DNA of 64,000 nt from Bimuria novae-zelandiae CBS 107.79 (lineage: Eukaryota; Ascomycota; Dothideomycetes; Pleosporales; Didymosphaeriaceae): positions 362,111-426,110 of the forward strand of contig ML976720.1 in the NCBI GenBank assembly GCA_010015655.1, in the 5' to 3' direction. This document shows positions 1-13,142 of the stretch, piece after piece (position 1 is the stretch's first letter; every line of letters starts with the position of its first letter). Under the pieces are notes generated by a model. The model was given only the letters and a program-made list of their open reading frames with translations. It did not search any database and was not told where the DNA came from. Position numbers and translations under genes: made by a program.

Positions 1-1490
1 GCGCTGGAACCCAGTTTACTCTACTGCTAAACCATGGAGCAGCTGCAACGGCACCTGCGGGTTGCTTGAGCTGTTTCTGTATACCATTTCGGCGATTCTA
101 GAGTTCCTGAGGCCGAAGCCAGGCCTGAGTACGTACCCCCGTGCTCCAACATTCTCCGAGTCTGATGCGAACCCGACTCCAGTGTGGAGACGGGGAACCA
201 GTTATCCCTGTCTTCCAGGATCCCGTGCACTTGAGCGAGGTGCCGTGAACCGAGATCCGCTACAAGCAAAACATCTTCCGACCGACTCACACGTCCAAAA
301 AGAATTTAATACAGTAGTTGCCATTGATGCATGGTATAATGGTCACTACAATTGGAACGCGAATTCGCGCAGAAGTGGACCTTGCTCCAGGTGCTCGGCC
401 AACCTTCCGGTCGTTTGGAAAGTGTCAAAAGTAAGCTTTTGACTGTGGAAATTAAGTAAGGCCAAGACGGCTTGTTGCTTGCCAACTTGTTGGTTCAGGT
501 CCCGTGGCGACTGTTGCACGCAGGACGACGGCTTCGACACGAGCCCTGGGAGCGTCTCAACGCCTCTCCCGATCGAACGTCATCTTCCGACACTAACTGC
601 CATTGCTAAGGCATGCTAGATTAACTCGTATCTCCGACCGCCCGAAAATGCATTGTCGACACGCATCGCATTGCCTGTCAACATTTGAAGCTCCATCTGA
701 GATCTATGGTAACGGCAAACAGAGCTCATAATAAAATCATTCCGACCCAGCGCTACAGATGCGGAAACATAAACAGTCGCTTTTGATGCGCTGTGAGGCA
801 TTTCTTGCTCGTGCAGCAAAACCTGGAATACGACGATCTCCTAGGCTAGCAAAATTAAGCCACGCTAAGCAATTGCCGTGGCCGCAGAGCCTCACCATTT
901 GAGCCGCTTTCTGATGCCGCCACACCAAGGCCCAAATTACTACTCATACAAAAATGGAGCCCCATATCCCACGGCAAGTTTTTCGAATCACCTGGTGGGG
1001 CACAGTACCTGTAGTTGGACAGTCCGCCGTTTTAACTACAGGCATTACAATGTCACCGCCATTTTGGGTAAGCAGACCAGGTCGCCGGCGCACATGCATG
1101 GTGTTTGGAGCAAGCGCTTGAGCGTAAAGGTTGGGGAATCGTTTTAGGTAACGATGCGATAAATCCGGAGGATACGGAGTATTACCAACCGATGAGGAGC
1201 CCCGTGGTGGAGCGGCTCCAAATTGACCCTGTGCGCCCACAGCGCGATGATGTGGGGATGGCATCAAGTACAAGTAGTCTCCCCCTCTTATGTTGCCTCC
1301 ATCCTTCAGTCTCTTCACCTTGGCAGAGGGAATTGTTCCGTGTCGTTTCTGCTCTTTTCGACCATAGCGCACTTATCGGGCCATAGAGTTGAGATTCCTT
1401 GGTTGTCAAATCAGGTGGGACCCATTCGTCACTCTTTGCATACGGCATTCTCCCTTCACAAGCCGAAACGACAGACCTACACATCTCGCG
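1..1490. other. Normal-GC leader, no supported gene
   Basis: This stretch has ordinary base composition, but I recognise no gene in it. Short open frames occur on both strands and overlap each other. None shows a domain, a signal peptide or a splice pattern that would raise one above the rest. The last few hundred bases are presumably the promoter and 5' untranslated region of the transporter that starts at 1491. An upstream in-frame Met at 1389 exists, but the 34 residues it would add do not look like transporter sequence. Confidence 0.4.
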
Positions 1491-3133
1491 ATGGGTCTCC
1501 AAGGAGGTTCCCTCCGTTTGGCGCAGCTCTTTCTGGTCGTGCTGCCTGCCTTCGTCCTTTTCGGATACAACCAGTCTGGCGTTGGTGGTCTGCTCTCCCT
1601 GCGCGACTGGAATGACCACTTCCCGCAGATCGATACGGTCGATGCTACGGGTGCCAACAAGTCGAACAAATCTACTGTCCAGGGCGCAGTTGTCTCAACT
1701 TTCACCATTGGCGCGCTGTTTGGTGCGCTGAGCTGCTCCTGGGTTGGTGATGTCCTTGGCCGCAGGAAGACCACCTTTGTTGCCGCAATACTTACATTGA
1801 TCGGCGAAATCCTTCAATGCACCAGTTTCCACCTTGCCCAGTTCATTGTCGGTCGCTTCATTTTGGGATGGGGAGTGGGAATGCTTTCCACCACTGTACC
1901 GGTGTGGCAATCCGAGTGCGCGTCTACCGCCAACCGAGGAAAGCACGTTGTTCTCGATGGGTGTTTCATTAGCTTAGGCTTCACTCTTGAGGCTTGGATC
2001 AACCTCGGTTTCTACGAACAGAACAACCTGCCCCTGCAGTGGCGTCTTCCTCTGGCTATCCCATGCCTGATCTCCCTGGTCCTGATCGCTGCCGTCTTCT
2101 CCATTCCGGAAAGCCCGAGATGGCTGTGCAACAAAAACAGATTCGAAGAAGCGAAAGAGAGTCTAGCAAGGTTCAAAGGAACAAGCCCTGTAGACCCAGA
2201 GGTGGTTAGTGAGATTGGAGGCATTGAGTTGGCGCTTGAAGATACTGGAAGAAGCGCGGCCAAGCTTTCGGACATCTTCACCAACGGAAAAGACCGTCTG
2301 TTCTACCGTTTCTCTCTGTGCATCTTCCTACAATTTTTGCAGCAGATGTGTGGAAGCAACCTTATCTCTACGTATTCAACTGTAAGTTACGCTCTATGTG
2401 CGTCTCTCCTATGCCGTCAAACTGACCATCACCCTAGATCATTTTCCAAGACGGTCTCGGGATGGACGGCGAGACCTCTCGCATCCTTAGCGGTGGGGCC
2501 CTGACCTGGAAGTTCCTTTCCTGCTTCGTCGCATTCTTCACCATCGATCGATTTGGACGTCGTAAGCTGTTCATGTTCAGCGGAGCTGGCATGGCAAGCT
2601 GCATGTTGGCTCTTGCCGTCGCTGGCAGCTTCCCGACGAGCAACCGGTCCGCTCAAATTGCCTCGGCATTCTTCGTCTTCCTGTTCAACTTCTTCATCCC
2701 CATTGGGTTCCTGGGTGCCAACTTCTTGTACTGCGCAGAAGTCGCACCAACTCGACTTCGTGTCGCGATGTCTGGTATCTCAACAGCGAACCATTGGCTA
2801 TGGAACTTTGTCATCAATATGGCCACTCCGGTAAGTTCTACTCTATACGCACGACTTTGTAACAATCTAACAAAAACTTAGGTCGCGATCGAGACGATCG
2901 GCTGGCAATACTATCTAGTTTTCCTGTGTATCTCGGCCACCATCATCCCCATGGTGTGGTTCTTCTACCCCGAGACGATGGGTCGCAGTCTCGAAGAGCT
3001 CGAGATGATGTTCTCGGAGGGCCAGTCGGTGTTTTCCATTGTGCGGGAATCGAGGAAGCCGTTGACAGGCTCGCTACTCCCGGAGGCCTACAGAGAGAAG
3101 GGCGAGAAAGCCATGGAGGACGAATATGCGTAG
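1491..3133 (+). CDS. MFS sugar transporter (511 aa, three exons)
   Basis: This is a proton-coupled sugar porter of the major facilitator superfamily with 12 predicted membrane segments, expected in the plasma membrane. Exons are 1491-2381, 2438-2830 and 2882-3133. The introns are 56 and 51 nt, with GTAAGT donors and TAG acceptors, and both fall between codons. Family marks are clear: FGYNQSGVGG in the first helix (about residues 24-33), GRRK in both the 2-3 loop (90-93) and the 8-9 loop (337-340), VGRFILGWGVG in helix 4, PESPRWL (206-212) before the central loop, QQMCGSN in helix 7, and PETMGRSLEE (458-467) after helix 12. The length of 511 aa is normal for the family. The Met at 1491 is chosen because the protein then starts just before the first helix. 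No frameshift or premature stop is seen, so it looks functional. The exact sugar cannot be read from the sequence. Confidence 0.93.
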
Positions 3134-3344
3134 AGAAATTTGCAACGCGCGAAAGAACTTTCGATGTATATTTTGCAGCACATAGACAGGTACGAATAAC
3201 GAATTACGTATTAGCAACATCTTGCCGTGAGATCGCGGAAATCGGCGTCGGACGACCCCGCGAAAAACCCCACCCGCTTCCCGATAAACATCTCGGCCGA
3301 GGTTCCCTTTCTTGCTTTTATGCGATGGCAGTCCTCACACACAA

Positions 3345-3350
3345 TATAAA
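3345..3350 (+). promoter_or_regulatory. TATA box of the oxygenase gene
   Basis: TATAAA lies 60 bases upstream of the ATG at 3410, in the 276-bp gap after the transporter stop. The position is plausible for a fungal core promoter. It is inferred from match and distance only. Confidence 0.4.
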
Positions 3351-3409
3351 TGCTTCTATAGTAAACGTGTGAGCCAAAAGCTTGTAAAATACAAACCTAG
3401 ACATCAACC

Positions 3410-4547
3410 ATGGCACCGACGAATTACATTCACCGTACCATCCCAACCATCTCTCTGCGCGACTTCCCATCGCGTATCGACGAAATCACACAGCAACTCG
3501 TCAACGCGGCGGAGAACGATGGTTTCTTCACGGTAATCGACCATGAGATTGCTCCAGAAACGGTTACGCGGATGTTCGAGCAGTCGGCGAGATTCTTCAG
3601 CCAAAGCGAGGATGTTAAGGAGCGCGTGCCGTTCTCCCCTAAGCATAATGCGGGGTGGGAGAAGAATAAGCAGATCAGGCCGTCGACGGGCGCGGTGGAT
3701 CAGAAGGAGAGCTATCAGATGCAGTTTGGGGATGGGATGGAGGGTGAGTACCAAACCCACCTAGAGCTGCATGGATCACGTGCAAAGCAATTTGTGTACC
3801 CGTTCTGACTCTCCGTAGGGCGCTGGCTCCCCGAATCCACCCTTCCAGATTTCAAAACCTACTCCCTAGATTTCATGCGTCAGGTCCAGTCTGTCAGCGA
3901 GAAGCTACTGACATGTCTCGCGCGCGGACTGGGTTTCGAAGACGACTATCTCGTGAAAGCGCATGATGTGAGTCGATCGGAGTCGCAGACTGTGTGCAGG
4001 TTACTGCATTATTTCGAGACGGAGAAGAAGGACAATCCGACAGGCGAGGTCTTCCATCGTGCGGGTGCGCACGCGGACTGGGATACTTTGACTCTGCTAT
4101 TCCAGAAGCCGGGCGAGTACGGGCTTGAAATCTGTCCAGGGAGGGAGGTTTCGACGGAGTTTGGATATGGTGATGCGTGGACGAAGGTGGAGCCTGACCC
4201 GGAAAGTAATGCGATAGGTAAGCCACGCTCTTTCGACAGTCTCAAGCCTCTATTGAGAAATGAAAATACTAATGGTAATAACAGTCTGCAACATCGGCGA
4301 TCTCCTCATGTCATGGTCAGATGACCGCTTTAAGTCGACGTTTCATCGCGTCAAAGCGCCGTGCGAAGAAGGCGACTTCTACGGGGAGCGATATAGTATC
4401 GCGTTCTTCAATCAGCCATGTCGGGATGCGCTGATCCAGGGACCGAAGAAGAAGTACCCGGTGGTCACGGGCGAAGAATTCACGAAGAGGGCGATGGAGA
4501 GGAATTACAGGGCTGTGCAAGATAAGCTGAAGAGTACGGCACCTTAG
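3410..4547 (+). CDS. 2-oxoglutarate/Fe(II) oxygenase, isopenicillin-N-synthase-like (331 aa)
   Basis: This is a non-haem iron oxygenase of the DIOX_N plus 2OG-FeII_Oxy type. Such enzymes hydroxylate, desaturate or cyclise small molecules using 2-oxoglutarate and O2. Exons are 3410-3743, 3819-4217 and 4285-4547, with introns of 75 and 67 nt, both phase 1. The N-terminal half has the usual IPTISLRDF and NDGFFTVIDHEI blocks. The iron ligands are His196 and Asp198 in GAHADWDTLTLL, and His265 in STFHRV. Arg280 and Ser282 in GERYSIAFF are the usual 2-oxoglutarate binders. Length and motif spacing are complete and no damage is seen. The ATG at 3410 sits in ACCATGG and gives the expected N-terminus. 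The gene follows the transporter on the same strand and faces the FAD reductase remnant. Substrate is unknown; flavonol-synthase-like, thymine-dioxygenase-like and secondary-metabolite enzymes all share this architecture. Confidence 0.92.
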
Positions 4548-4702
4548 AGAGCGTGACGATTTGGAGTCTTAAAATGTTTTGATAGGCCGAGAGACATACA
4601 ACTAAGCTCGGGATTTTAGGCAGGCTCCACCACAAAAGGTGTTCCTCAGGGAAGTATTGCAATAGAATAGGGGTGCTATCGCCTAGCAAAAATCTTTATA
4701 AG

Positions 4703-6105
4703 TTACTCTTTCTTCGCCAAACTCATCCAGTCGAATTGCTTATGGTCACGCAAGTCTCCTCCCATGATCACATGCCAAAGCCCCACCAGTCCTGCAAAGG
4801 GCCACGAAGTTCGCAGCCTCTGCAGTGTGTATAACGGCCGAGGAACGTCAGCCCGAACCTTTTCATACACACTGGGCAGCGTTGTAGCCGAATAGCCGCG
4901 TCTCAAATCTTCATACCACTTCGTATCGTAAAGCTGCCAAAACTCTTCTTGTGTGTAGTAAACGTTGGAGTAGAGCACTTTCCGCCCCCCCTGCAAGGGT
5001 GAGTCTCGCCTCAAGCCGACGCTTCTGCTGTGTCGACGTGCTCAAGTCCTGTGACGCCGCGCTCCATATTCCGACGTTGAGCATTATCTGAGGGGATCCG
5101 CTAGTTCCGGTGAAGCAGTGATGGAAGGTCGGTGGATCTACTGCGCGCAGGGGGCATAGCCACAAGGGTCATATGTGCAGGTCTTGCATTGTGTCGTTGG
5201 TAAACTTCTCGGCGTGGGCGTATGGTAGAGAGAGGTCTTGAATGATGAAAGCTTGAGATAAGCTACTGCCGTGTAACCCTCGATACATTGCGCGGGTGTG
5301 CAGCAGGTCGTCTAGAATCCAGCGTGTGAGCCGGTTGAACGGGACGAAGAAAAAGTATTTGAACCCGAGAGCGCCGACCCAGAACCCGCCTCTATCATAC
5401 CGGAATAGGTACTCCGCTAGAGGTACGTAGTCGGTAGATCTTTCTTCGAGTGGCTTTTTCATGACGTGGTGATAAAACCAGGGATCCCATGCTCGACTAA
5501 AAGTTTGTGGTTGTTCAGATGGGGGGATATCATCCGTTAGTGTGCCGGTCATTACGACGCCGTGATCGCTAGAAAATAAGATGGCGTCAACATAATCGTT
5601 TTCCAAGCTTTCTGTTGCTTTTCTGACAGCCGCGATAGTCTCTTTGGTAGTAGCATAGGGTTGGTAGACCAGCTTCACAAAACGCCTTGCTTGAACAAGG
5701 CTAATCTCGAGCTTCGTTACGATTCCAAAAGTTCCAAGTGCTCCGGCAGCTCCATAGAACAAGTCACTATTCAGTGATTTCGAGGCTGTGACGGCCCTAA
5801 ATTTAAATCAATATTAGAGCAGTCATAAAACCTCAGGGTAGCATAGGTTCAGTCACTTACTTGCCATTTCCTAGCACCATCTCCACCGACTTGACACTCT
5901 GGCTGAAATACCCATGTTTGAAGGAACTACTCTCCCCCGCAGATCCAGCTTATCCACCTCCTACCGTGATCCCTGGGAATTCCATCACCACAGGCGGGAT
6001 CATGCCGCAAGAAAGAGTCGCTTGGACGAGCTTATCCATAGGAACATTTGGTTCCAAGACCGCCGTACTTGTCCCTACGTTAATCTCTATGATGTTTGAT
6101 AGCAT
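4703..6105 (-). pseudogene. Broken FAD-linked reductase resembling delta24-sterol reductase, 5'-truncated
   Basis: The minus strand reads a FAD_binding_4-type oxidoreductase with the hallmarks of the DHCR24/DIMINUTO group: EPNVPMDKLVQATL, VVMEFPGITVGGG, GESSSFKHGYF, FYGAAGALGTFGIVTKLEI, PLWLCPLR and, near the C-terminus, RGYSATTLPSVYEKV. A normal 64-nt intron lies at 5797-5860 (GTAAGT...TTAG). Four lesions are visible. There is an in-frame TAA at 5950-5952 just after GITVGGG, and an in-frame TGA at 5169-5171 just before PLWLCPLR. A run of seven C at 4985-4991 makes a one-base frameshift, and six would keep frame into the C-terminal part ending at 4703. Homology also stops near 6105, where AT-rich transposon sequence begins, so the first part of the FAD domain is missing. 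The two stops are not classic RIP products. The C-run change alone could be a sequencing error; the other three lesions could not all be. Confidence 0.85.
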
Positions 6106-6832
6106 AAATATTATTATATTAACGCGTATAAATGCTAGCGTAGATTTTTTCTTCTTTATAACCTTGTTAGTAGCTTTTAAAGCTTTCTAACTTCCTTTTT
6201 TAGCAATTTTAAGGCGGCCTTAAAGTTATTATTAAGCTTTATAAGCTTATGAATAGAGATATTACTTAGTAGCCTAATTAGCTTTCTTCTTAGCGCGCGT
6301 ATTATTAGCTACTACCTACGTAATACGCCTCTTTTATAGTAATTAAGCTTCAAGCTACTAGTTAGCCCTATAAGCTTTTACTTATTTACTTTTTTAAAGC
6401 TATAGTTATTAGTTTTTAGTATTTTTATAGAGTGAATAATTGCGTGCCTACTATATGCTATATAATAATAAAAAAATAGCTTTTCTATAATAATTCTTAA
6501 GTGCTAAAGCTAGGCAAAGCTAAGCTTATTAGTTATCTAGCTATTATCGCTAACAGCGATTATCTAGCTAGTATATAGGCCTTAATACTAGCTACGTTAG
6601 TAAAGCTTAGCTATAAGAATAATAAAGGGCGGGATTGTCTACCCTATCGTATTAACCTCTTTAATTATTATTACTTACTTATAATTACCTAGCTAATTAT
6701 ATTAGAGCTTATAATAACCTTTAACGTCGTAGTAATATCTATTATAAATCTAGTCTTGTTAACGTTATAAATATCTATATCAGATATGCCGTATAACTAA
6801 CGCGTCTTCTTTATAAGCTTAAACAACGCATA

Positions 6833-6993
6833 TGTAATAGGCTACGCCCAGTTGTTGCTTCGGATCCTTGACCCTCGGTTATGCGAACCCTAGATATATA
6901 AGTTTAACACCTAAAGCTTAACTTTAGACTTTTTATTAAATTTATAAGTATTCTTTTAGTAGTTTTAGCTCCTTAAGCACCTAGCCCTTTATA
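6833..6993 (+). repeat. 5' LTR of chromovirus copy 1 (161 bp)
   Basis: It starts TGTAATAGGCTACGC and ends CCCTTTATA, where the less mutated LTR at 55355-55515 has the canonical TG...CA ends. The sequence after position 6842 is close to that of the 3' LTR, with mostly C-to-T and G-to-A differences. Confidence 0.88.
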
Positions 6994-7199
6994 TTAAATT
7001 TAATTATTTTTACCTATTATAGGATAAATAGATTTTAAATATAATTATAGACTAAAGCTACGAAGTAGCACACGAAATTAAAAGACTTATATAAATAAAT
7101 ACTATAAAAGTAATACTTACACCTACGAGGAGACAGAACCTTCCTTAGTAAGTAATTAAAAAGGTGTCTTAATAGATACTTAACGCTAGCAAGACTATC

Positions 7200-10100
7200 T
7201 TTACTAAATAAAAAATTTATAGAAATAAGAATAAAACCTTTTACTAAAAATTTATATTTTAGCGCGAATAATTATGCGTAGTAAGCTATTAGCTTATAAA
7301 AAAGTAATAATAAGGGAAATAAAAGAATAGCCTTCCTATTTAAAACGAAACTCTAGGTATTAAGAGTTAATAAAAACGAAATATAGTAATTTCTAAGTAA
7401 AATTAAAGCACTTATTAACCTCTAAAATATCTTTTAGACTTTACTATAAGGAGTAAGAAGACTAACTAAAGAAATAGTAAAAAAGCGCTAAAAACCTCTA
7501 ATAATATAATAATATTTTTAAAAGATAGGAGGTATAAATTAGTTATTAAAAGTAGACTAATAAATAGAGCTACTAAAGAGATTAATAGTAGAGCTTGTCT
7601 TAAACTAAGGAAGAAGCTACTATTCTAAAAATTTTAATTTAGCCTATTTTAATAGTAAATTTATAGGATTACTACTATTTTAAAATAATAATATAATATA
7701 AGTTCCTAGAGGATGGGGACTGCCTTAGAAATATACCTTAATATATTATTTATTAATTAATAAAATATATAGTAACGGTGGGAATTGCGTACCTAGACTA
7801 CTACCTAGAATATACTTAAGCTAACCTTTAGAAGTTACTAGACTATAACTTTTATAACTACTTAGCGAAAGAAATCGCGCGTAACTACTTATTTATAATA
7901 TAATAAAGGAATTAGTAGCTTTATAACTTTAACTTTAACTTTAATAACTACGCTATAAAAGCTAAAGAGTATAATTAAATTTTTTTTAAAATATTTATAT
8001 TTTTAAAACCTTCGCGATAACTTACGGGACTAAATAGTTATAGTAAATATAAATAATAATTAGGACCTATAAGGGGTCTAAAAAAGAGTTAATAAGATTA
8101 AAAAAAATCTTTTAAAATATATTATGGCTACTAAAGTTTTCTGCCAAGAGCGGGGCGCTAGACAAGATAAATTAGGAACTTATCTAAGCTAACTCTAGAA
8201 GGATGTCTAGCTAACAAAGCTAAGATAAAAGACACTAAGTAATAGACAGGGCTATAGGACATAGGTCTAGTAACACCTAAAAACAAGCCACGTAAGTGTC
8301 GCGCGAGGTAATAGAAATCTGTAAGAAGAATAGCTTCTATTTTTATTATAAAGGTATAGAACACTGCGTAAAGTAGTATAAACTTTTACTTATAATAAAG
8401 CTAGTATAAGTTCGCGCAACTACACCTACTACTAAGAGATTCTTTAATAAACAGTTTAATATAGCCTTTATTAATATAGAAAACTAGATCTTTCTAGCAA
8501 TAGTCGCCGCTAAAAAGTAAAAGTAGGAAAAGGATAGAAGATAAGTTTTAATAATTTTTAAAAGCTATAGCTAGACTTAATATTAATAATATTATGTTTA
8601 TTTTAACAATAATTAATTTAGGCTACTTAACTTTTAAATTTATATTAAAAAAACTTATAATAAAAGCCTAACTATAGCGAAAGAACCTACTCTATTTATA
8701 AGAGGTTATTAGTATTAGAGGCATGCAACTCTTCGTGCGCAAAGTAGTCTAACTAAAATTAAATATTAATAGCTATATAAAACTAATATAGTTATATATC
8801 TTACTTAATAGTAGATTATACGATCTAATCGTTAGCCTAACCTAAATAAAAACAAATAGGATTAAACTAGCCCTAGCGAAGAAATTAATCTAGATTAGAA
8901 GTTTAAGCACCAATATCTATAACTAAAAAAGTAAGAAACTATTAATAAAGCTCTAAAGAATATTAGCTATAGCCTTTATAGCCCTAAATTAGCGTAATTA
9001 ACGCCTAAGAAACAAGGCTAAGGTGTTTTCTATATTAATAAAAGATATATAGAAGGGGTTAACCCGTAAGCTAAAGGTAAACCTATAAAAGTAATTACTT
9101 AGAGCTTGAAGGACTTATAGCGTATCTTTTATAAAAAACAAGGTGACAAGCTCTCCCCGCACTATAGACCTAGAGTGGATCTTTTTATCCCTCTTGTAGA
9201 AAAAGATAATAAGATCCTAAAGATCCCCTATAGTCTTCTATTTAATATTTCACGTGAAAAGTTGCTCGTACTTTAAAAAGAGCTTACTAAATACTAAGAT
9301 AAAAGCTTTATTTAAGTAAGTAAGTCTAACACCACCACCCTAGTATTATTTACTAAAAAACCTAGTAGTAGACTACGCTTTTACGTTAATTATTAAGCCC
9401 TAAACGCTATTTTAAAGAAAGACTAGTACCTTTTATTATTAATTAGTAAAACCCTTTAGCTTCTTATAAAGGCTAAATAGTTTAATAAACTTAATATAAT
9501 TTAATCCTTTTATAAGCTTTAAATAGTAAAAGTCGAGAAATAGAAGATAGTGTTTAAAATTTAATTTAGTCTTTATAAGTAGCTAGTAGTTCCTTTAGCC
9601 TAGCTAATGCGCTAAGTACGTTTTAGTAGTAAATTAACTAGGTACTAAGGGAGCACCTTAATAACTATTACTTAGTATATATAAATAACGTTCTTATCTT
9701 CTCTAGTAGCAGTTAAAAAGACTATAAAGAGAAAGTACGTACTATAATCTAGAAGTTTAAAACCGCAGGACTATATTTAGATATTAAGAAATTTAAGTTC
9801 TATATTAAAAAGACTAAGTACCTTAAATTTATTATAAAAGTTAATAAGGACGTTAGCATAGACCTAGATAAAATTTAAATAATTTAAAAATAAAAGCTAC
9901 TAACTTTAGTAAAGGGACTTTAGAGCTTTATAAGCTTTATAAACTTTTATTAAAGATTTATATAAGACTTCTCTAGCATAGTAAGTCCCCTTATAAATCT
10001 TACTAGTAAAGGAGTAGAATTTATTTAGGGATAAAAGTAGTAGCACGTATTTAACTTCTTAAAAATAGCGTTTTATACGGATCTTACGCTAGCCTATTTT

Positions 10101-12230
10101 AACACTAAATAAGAACTAGTACTAGAAGTAGACACTTTTAGCTAGTTAATTAGGGGATACTTCTCTTAGTATAATAATAACGGGATTTTGCGCCTAGTAG
10201 CTTACTTTTTAACAAAGAATAGCCTGACAGAATATAATTACGCTATCTATAATAAAGAGATACTTATAGTTATTAAATATATAAATAAATAAGACTATAT
10301 ATATTAAGTGGTAAAGTAACTTACGGTCTATATTAATTATAAGAACCTCACGTATTTCGCTACTAAATAAAGGTTAGACGAACAACACGATTAGTAGGTA
10401 AATATACTTAGCTATATTAATATAATATTTATATACAGACTAGAATTAGTAAAGTCTAGGGCGAATGCCCTCTCTTAAAGGGACTAAAACCTACTAAAGA
10501 AAAGTAGAAATAATAGATTAAAGTTAAGGCACTTTATGCTTTTTTAAAAAAACTATTAAAAAAATAGATTAAGATTTTTTATCCCCTAAACACCTACTAC
10601 TATAGAGGAACCTAACTATACTAAAGTAGATAAAGACCTAGTACTCGCTTACCTAATGCGCCCTAAACTACCTATATTAACCCTTTAAGGAGGCGATAAC
10701 CTTACTAAGCGATGCGAACTAGACTTTAATACTATATAGTAAGAGGTAGAATACTATAAAGATAGCGCGTATAGCGAGATAAAGGCCTGTGTTAAGAATA
10801 GGCTTAGGAAGTTTAAACCTAAATAGAAGTTATCTATTAGTATCGCGGAATATAGTATAAATAACTAAAGGTACCTATACTATAGGTTAAGATAATAAGT
10901 ACTAGAATTAAAACTTTTATAAATAAAGCTAATAGTAATCCTGTAAAGTTTCCTAGCTTTAAAATACTTAAGATAAGAAAATACTTATAAAATTCTTACT
11001 TAAGACTACTTCTTTTTAGGGATATTTAACCAAGTAAGGCAGTACATTAAGAACTATAATATTTATAGAAGAACTAAACTATAGAGAGAAGCAAAATAGG
11101 ACCTGCTAAAGCCCTTACTACTAACTAAATAAGAATAGAAAAATATTATAATAGTCTTTATTACTACTTTACTTTAGAGTAATAGCGGCATAAATATTAT
11201 AATAATTTTAAATAGACTTCGTAAGGATCCTAAGTTTATTTATTTTTGTAAATTTTAATATTCCTATAATTATAATAGGGTTCTTTTAATACTAGGTAGT
11301 AGACTAATTTTTCCCCTCCTCTATTATATTAGACCGCGGGGGACAATTCGTAAGTGAATTTTAGACTATACTTTATAAATAAGTAGGTATTAACCAAAGA
11401 CTATTTATTGTAAAGCACCTAGAAATAGACAAGTAGATAGAATAAATAAACTTTATTCTTAAAGCCTACCTCTAGGTATACTATAACTAGTAATAAGATA
11501 ATTATATAAAGTAGCTTCCTATAGCTTAGATAGCTATTAAAGGGAGAGAAGCTATATTATTAAGAGTTAGCTTATTTTCTTATTTTATAGCTAGAACGTT
11601 AAACTAGTTAAGAACGTTAGGATATAGAAATTAGCCTTAGAGCTTAGAACTAACAGAAAGCAGGCCATAAAGGTAATTATAAAAAAGTTTAAAGAGAGTT
11701 TTAACTTTACCTAAGTAAAAATAATAATAGCCTAATAAAAATAAGAGCGCCTAGTAAACTGTTAATATAAGGATGCTTTAATCTTAAAGAAAAGAGCTAA
11801 GGTGTAGCTAAAGTATAAAAAATAACCTTTAAAACTAATGTCTAAGTAAGAAGCCTAACTAGAAGTAAAAAAAGTTTACTATAAGGAAAGTAATAAACTT
11901 TTATATAATAAAACTAAATGTCCCACTAAACATGCACCTAAGGTTCTACGTAGATAAGCTAAAGTTAGCCTTATTAAATCCTCTTTTTACCTAAACTACT
12001 AATAACGCTCAGCCCGAAGCAATTATAATAAAAACGGAAGAGAAAGGGTATAATATAGTTAATATATATAAAAAATGCTAGTCCTGTAAAAGTAAGAGAG
12101 TAGAATACCTAGTATAGTAAGAAAACTACTCTTAAAGAACTAAGGAACCTTATAAAAACCTTAACAAAGCTACTATATTAAACTATTAAAAGATGTTCAC
12201 TAAGCTATATTAAAATTATAATAAAAAACT
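7200..12230 (+). pseudogene. RIP-degraded gag-pol of chromovirus copy 1
   Basis: No frame is open, but domains can be followed. A decayed zinc-knuckle-like stretch (YYKGIEHCVK) lies near 8340-8370. Reverse transcriptase occupies about 9140-9900, with RVDLFIPLVEKDNKILK, NISREKLLVL, FTKKPSSRLRFYVNY and YINNVLIFSSSS. The two catalytic Asp codons read Asn-Asn (AAT 9684-9686, AAC 9687-9689). RNase H is at about 10080-10490 (KNSLTEYNYAIYNKE). Integrase is at about 10900-11600, with a recognisable DRGGQFVSEF near 11330. A C-terminal chromodomain is at about 12045-12200 (KSKRVEYLV ... EPYKNLNKAT). Most stops are TAG at places where related proteins have Trp or Gln, as expected of RIP. Confidence 0.85.
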
Positions 12231-13142
12231 TTTAATAGGATTCTACTATAATATCCCCTAAATTAGCTTTTATTAAGGCCTAAAGGAGGCTCAATATTAC
12301 CTATCTTACTACGTTAAGGAACCTAGCTAGATAAAGGTATCTAAGATAAGGGTAGGAATAATATGGTTAAGGAATAAAGTTAAGTATTAGGGAAAGAAGT
12401 TAAGAAGGAATTTTAAAAAAGTAATTTAAAAAACTTTTAAAACTACTAGGGATAATAAGGGAACTAAATAATTTTTATAATAATAAGGAATAATCCCTTA
12501 CAAAATAAATAAGCTTTAAAAGTAAACTAAAGTAAAAAGAAGAAAGGAACTAGGTAAAAAGGATATTTTTAACTACTAAAGGAATAGTAAAACCCTCTTC
12601 AATAATATTTAGGTCTACTTCTCTACCCTTTAATATGCTATTAAGATTAGGAAAGCTATTATCCTTCTTACTTAGGTACTTCTTAATTATAATAGCCTAA
12701 AACCGCTAGCGTAAGCCTGAATAGGCTTAAGTAGGTATATTAGCTTTCGCGAGGATATTATTTATTATCTAAAGACTATTTATTACGATGTCCTTATCTA
12801 CTACTACAAACCTGCTAGAGAGCTACACGATATTAGTATTAAAAGATAGCTTTAATATTTAAAAGAAACTTATAAAAAAAGTTTTATACTCTTAATAGAA
12901 TGCTTTAAAGTTAGTAGTACAAATTTAAAGAAGGTTAGACGTCTTTTTAACTATAAGAGTAATGCGCTTTAAGAGCTAAACAACCTTAAAAGAAAAAGTA
13001 ATAGGGCCTAAAATAATAGTAGTTTTACTCTTAAAGGAGGTATAGTAATTAATAATAATAACTTTACGAGCAGAATAGAACGCATTAAGGTTAATAAAAA
13101 ATTCTTTTATTTCTAGCTACTTTTTAAAACCTTATTTATAAA

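Noticed and set aside
62..1388. Overlapping open frames of 60-145 codons on both strands left of the transporter
   Set aside because: No domain, signal or splice support; frames overlap on both strands at ordinary GC, as expected by chance.
5914..6190. Plus-strand open frames over the FAD reductase remnant
   Set aside because: They are antisense shadows. The minus strand carries clear FAD reductase motifs across the same bases.
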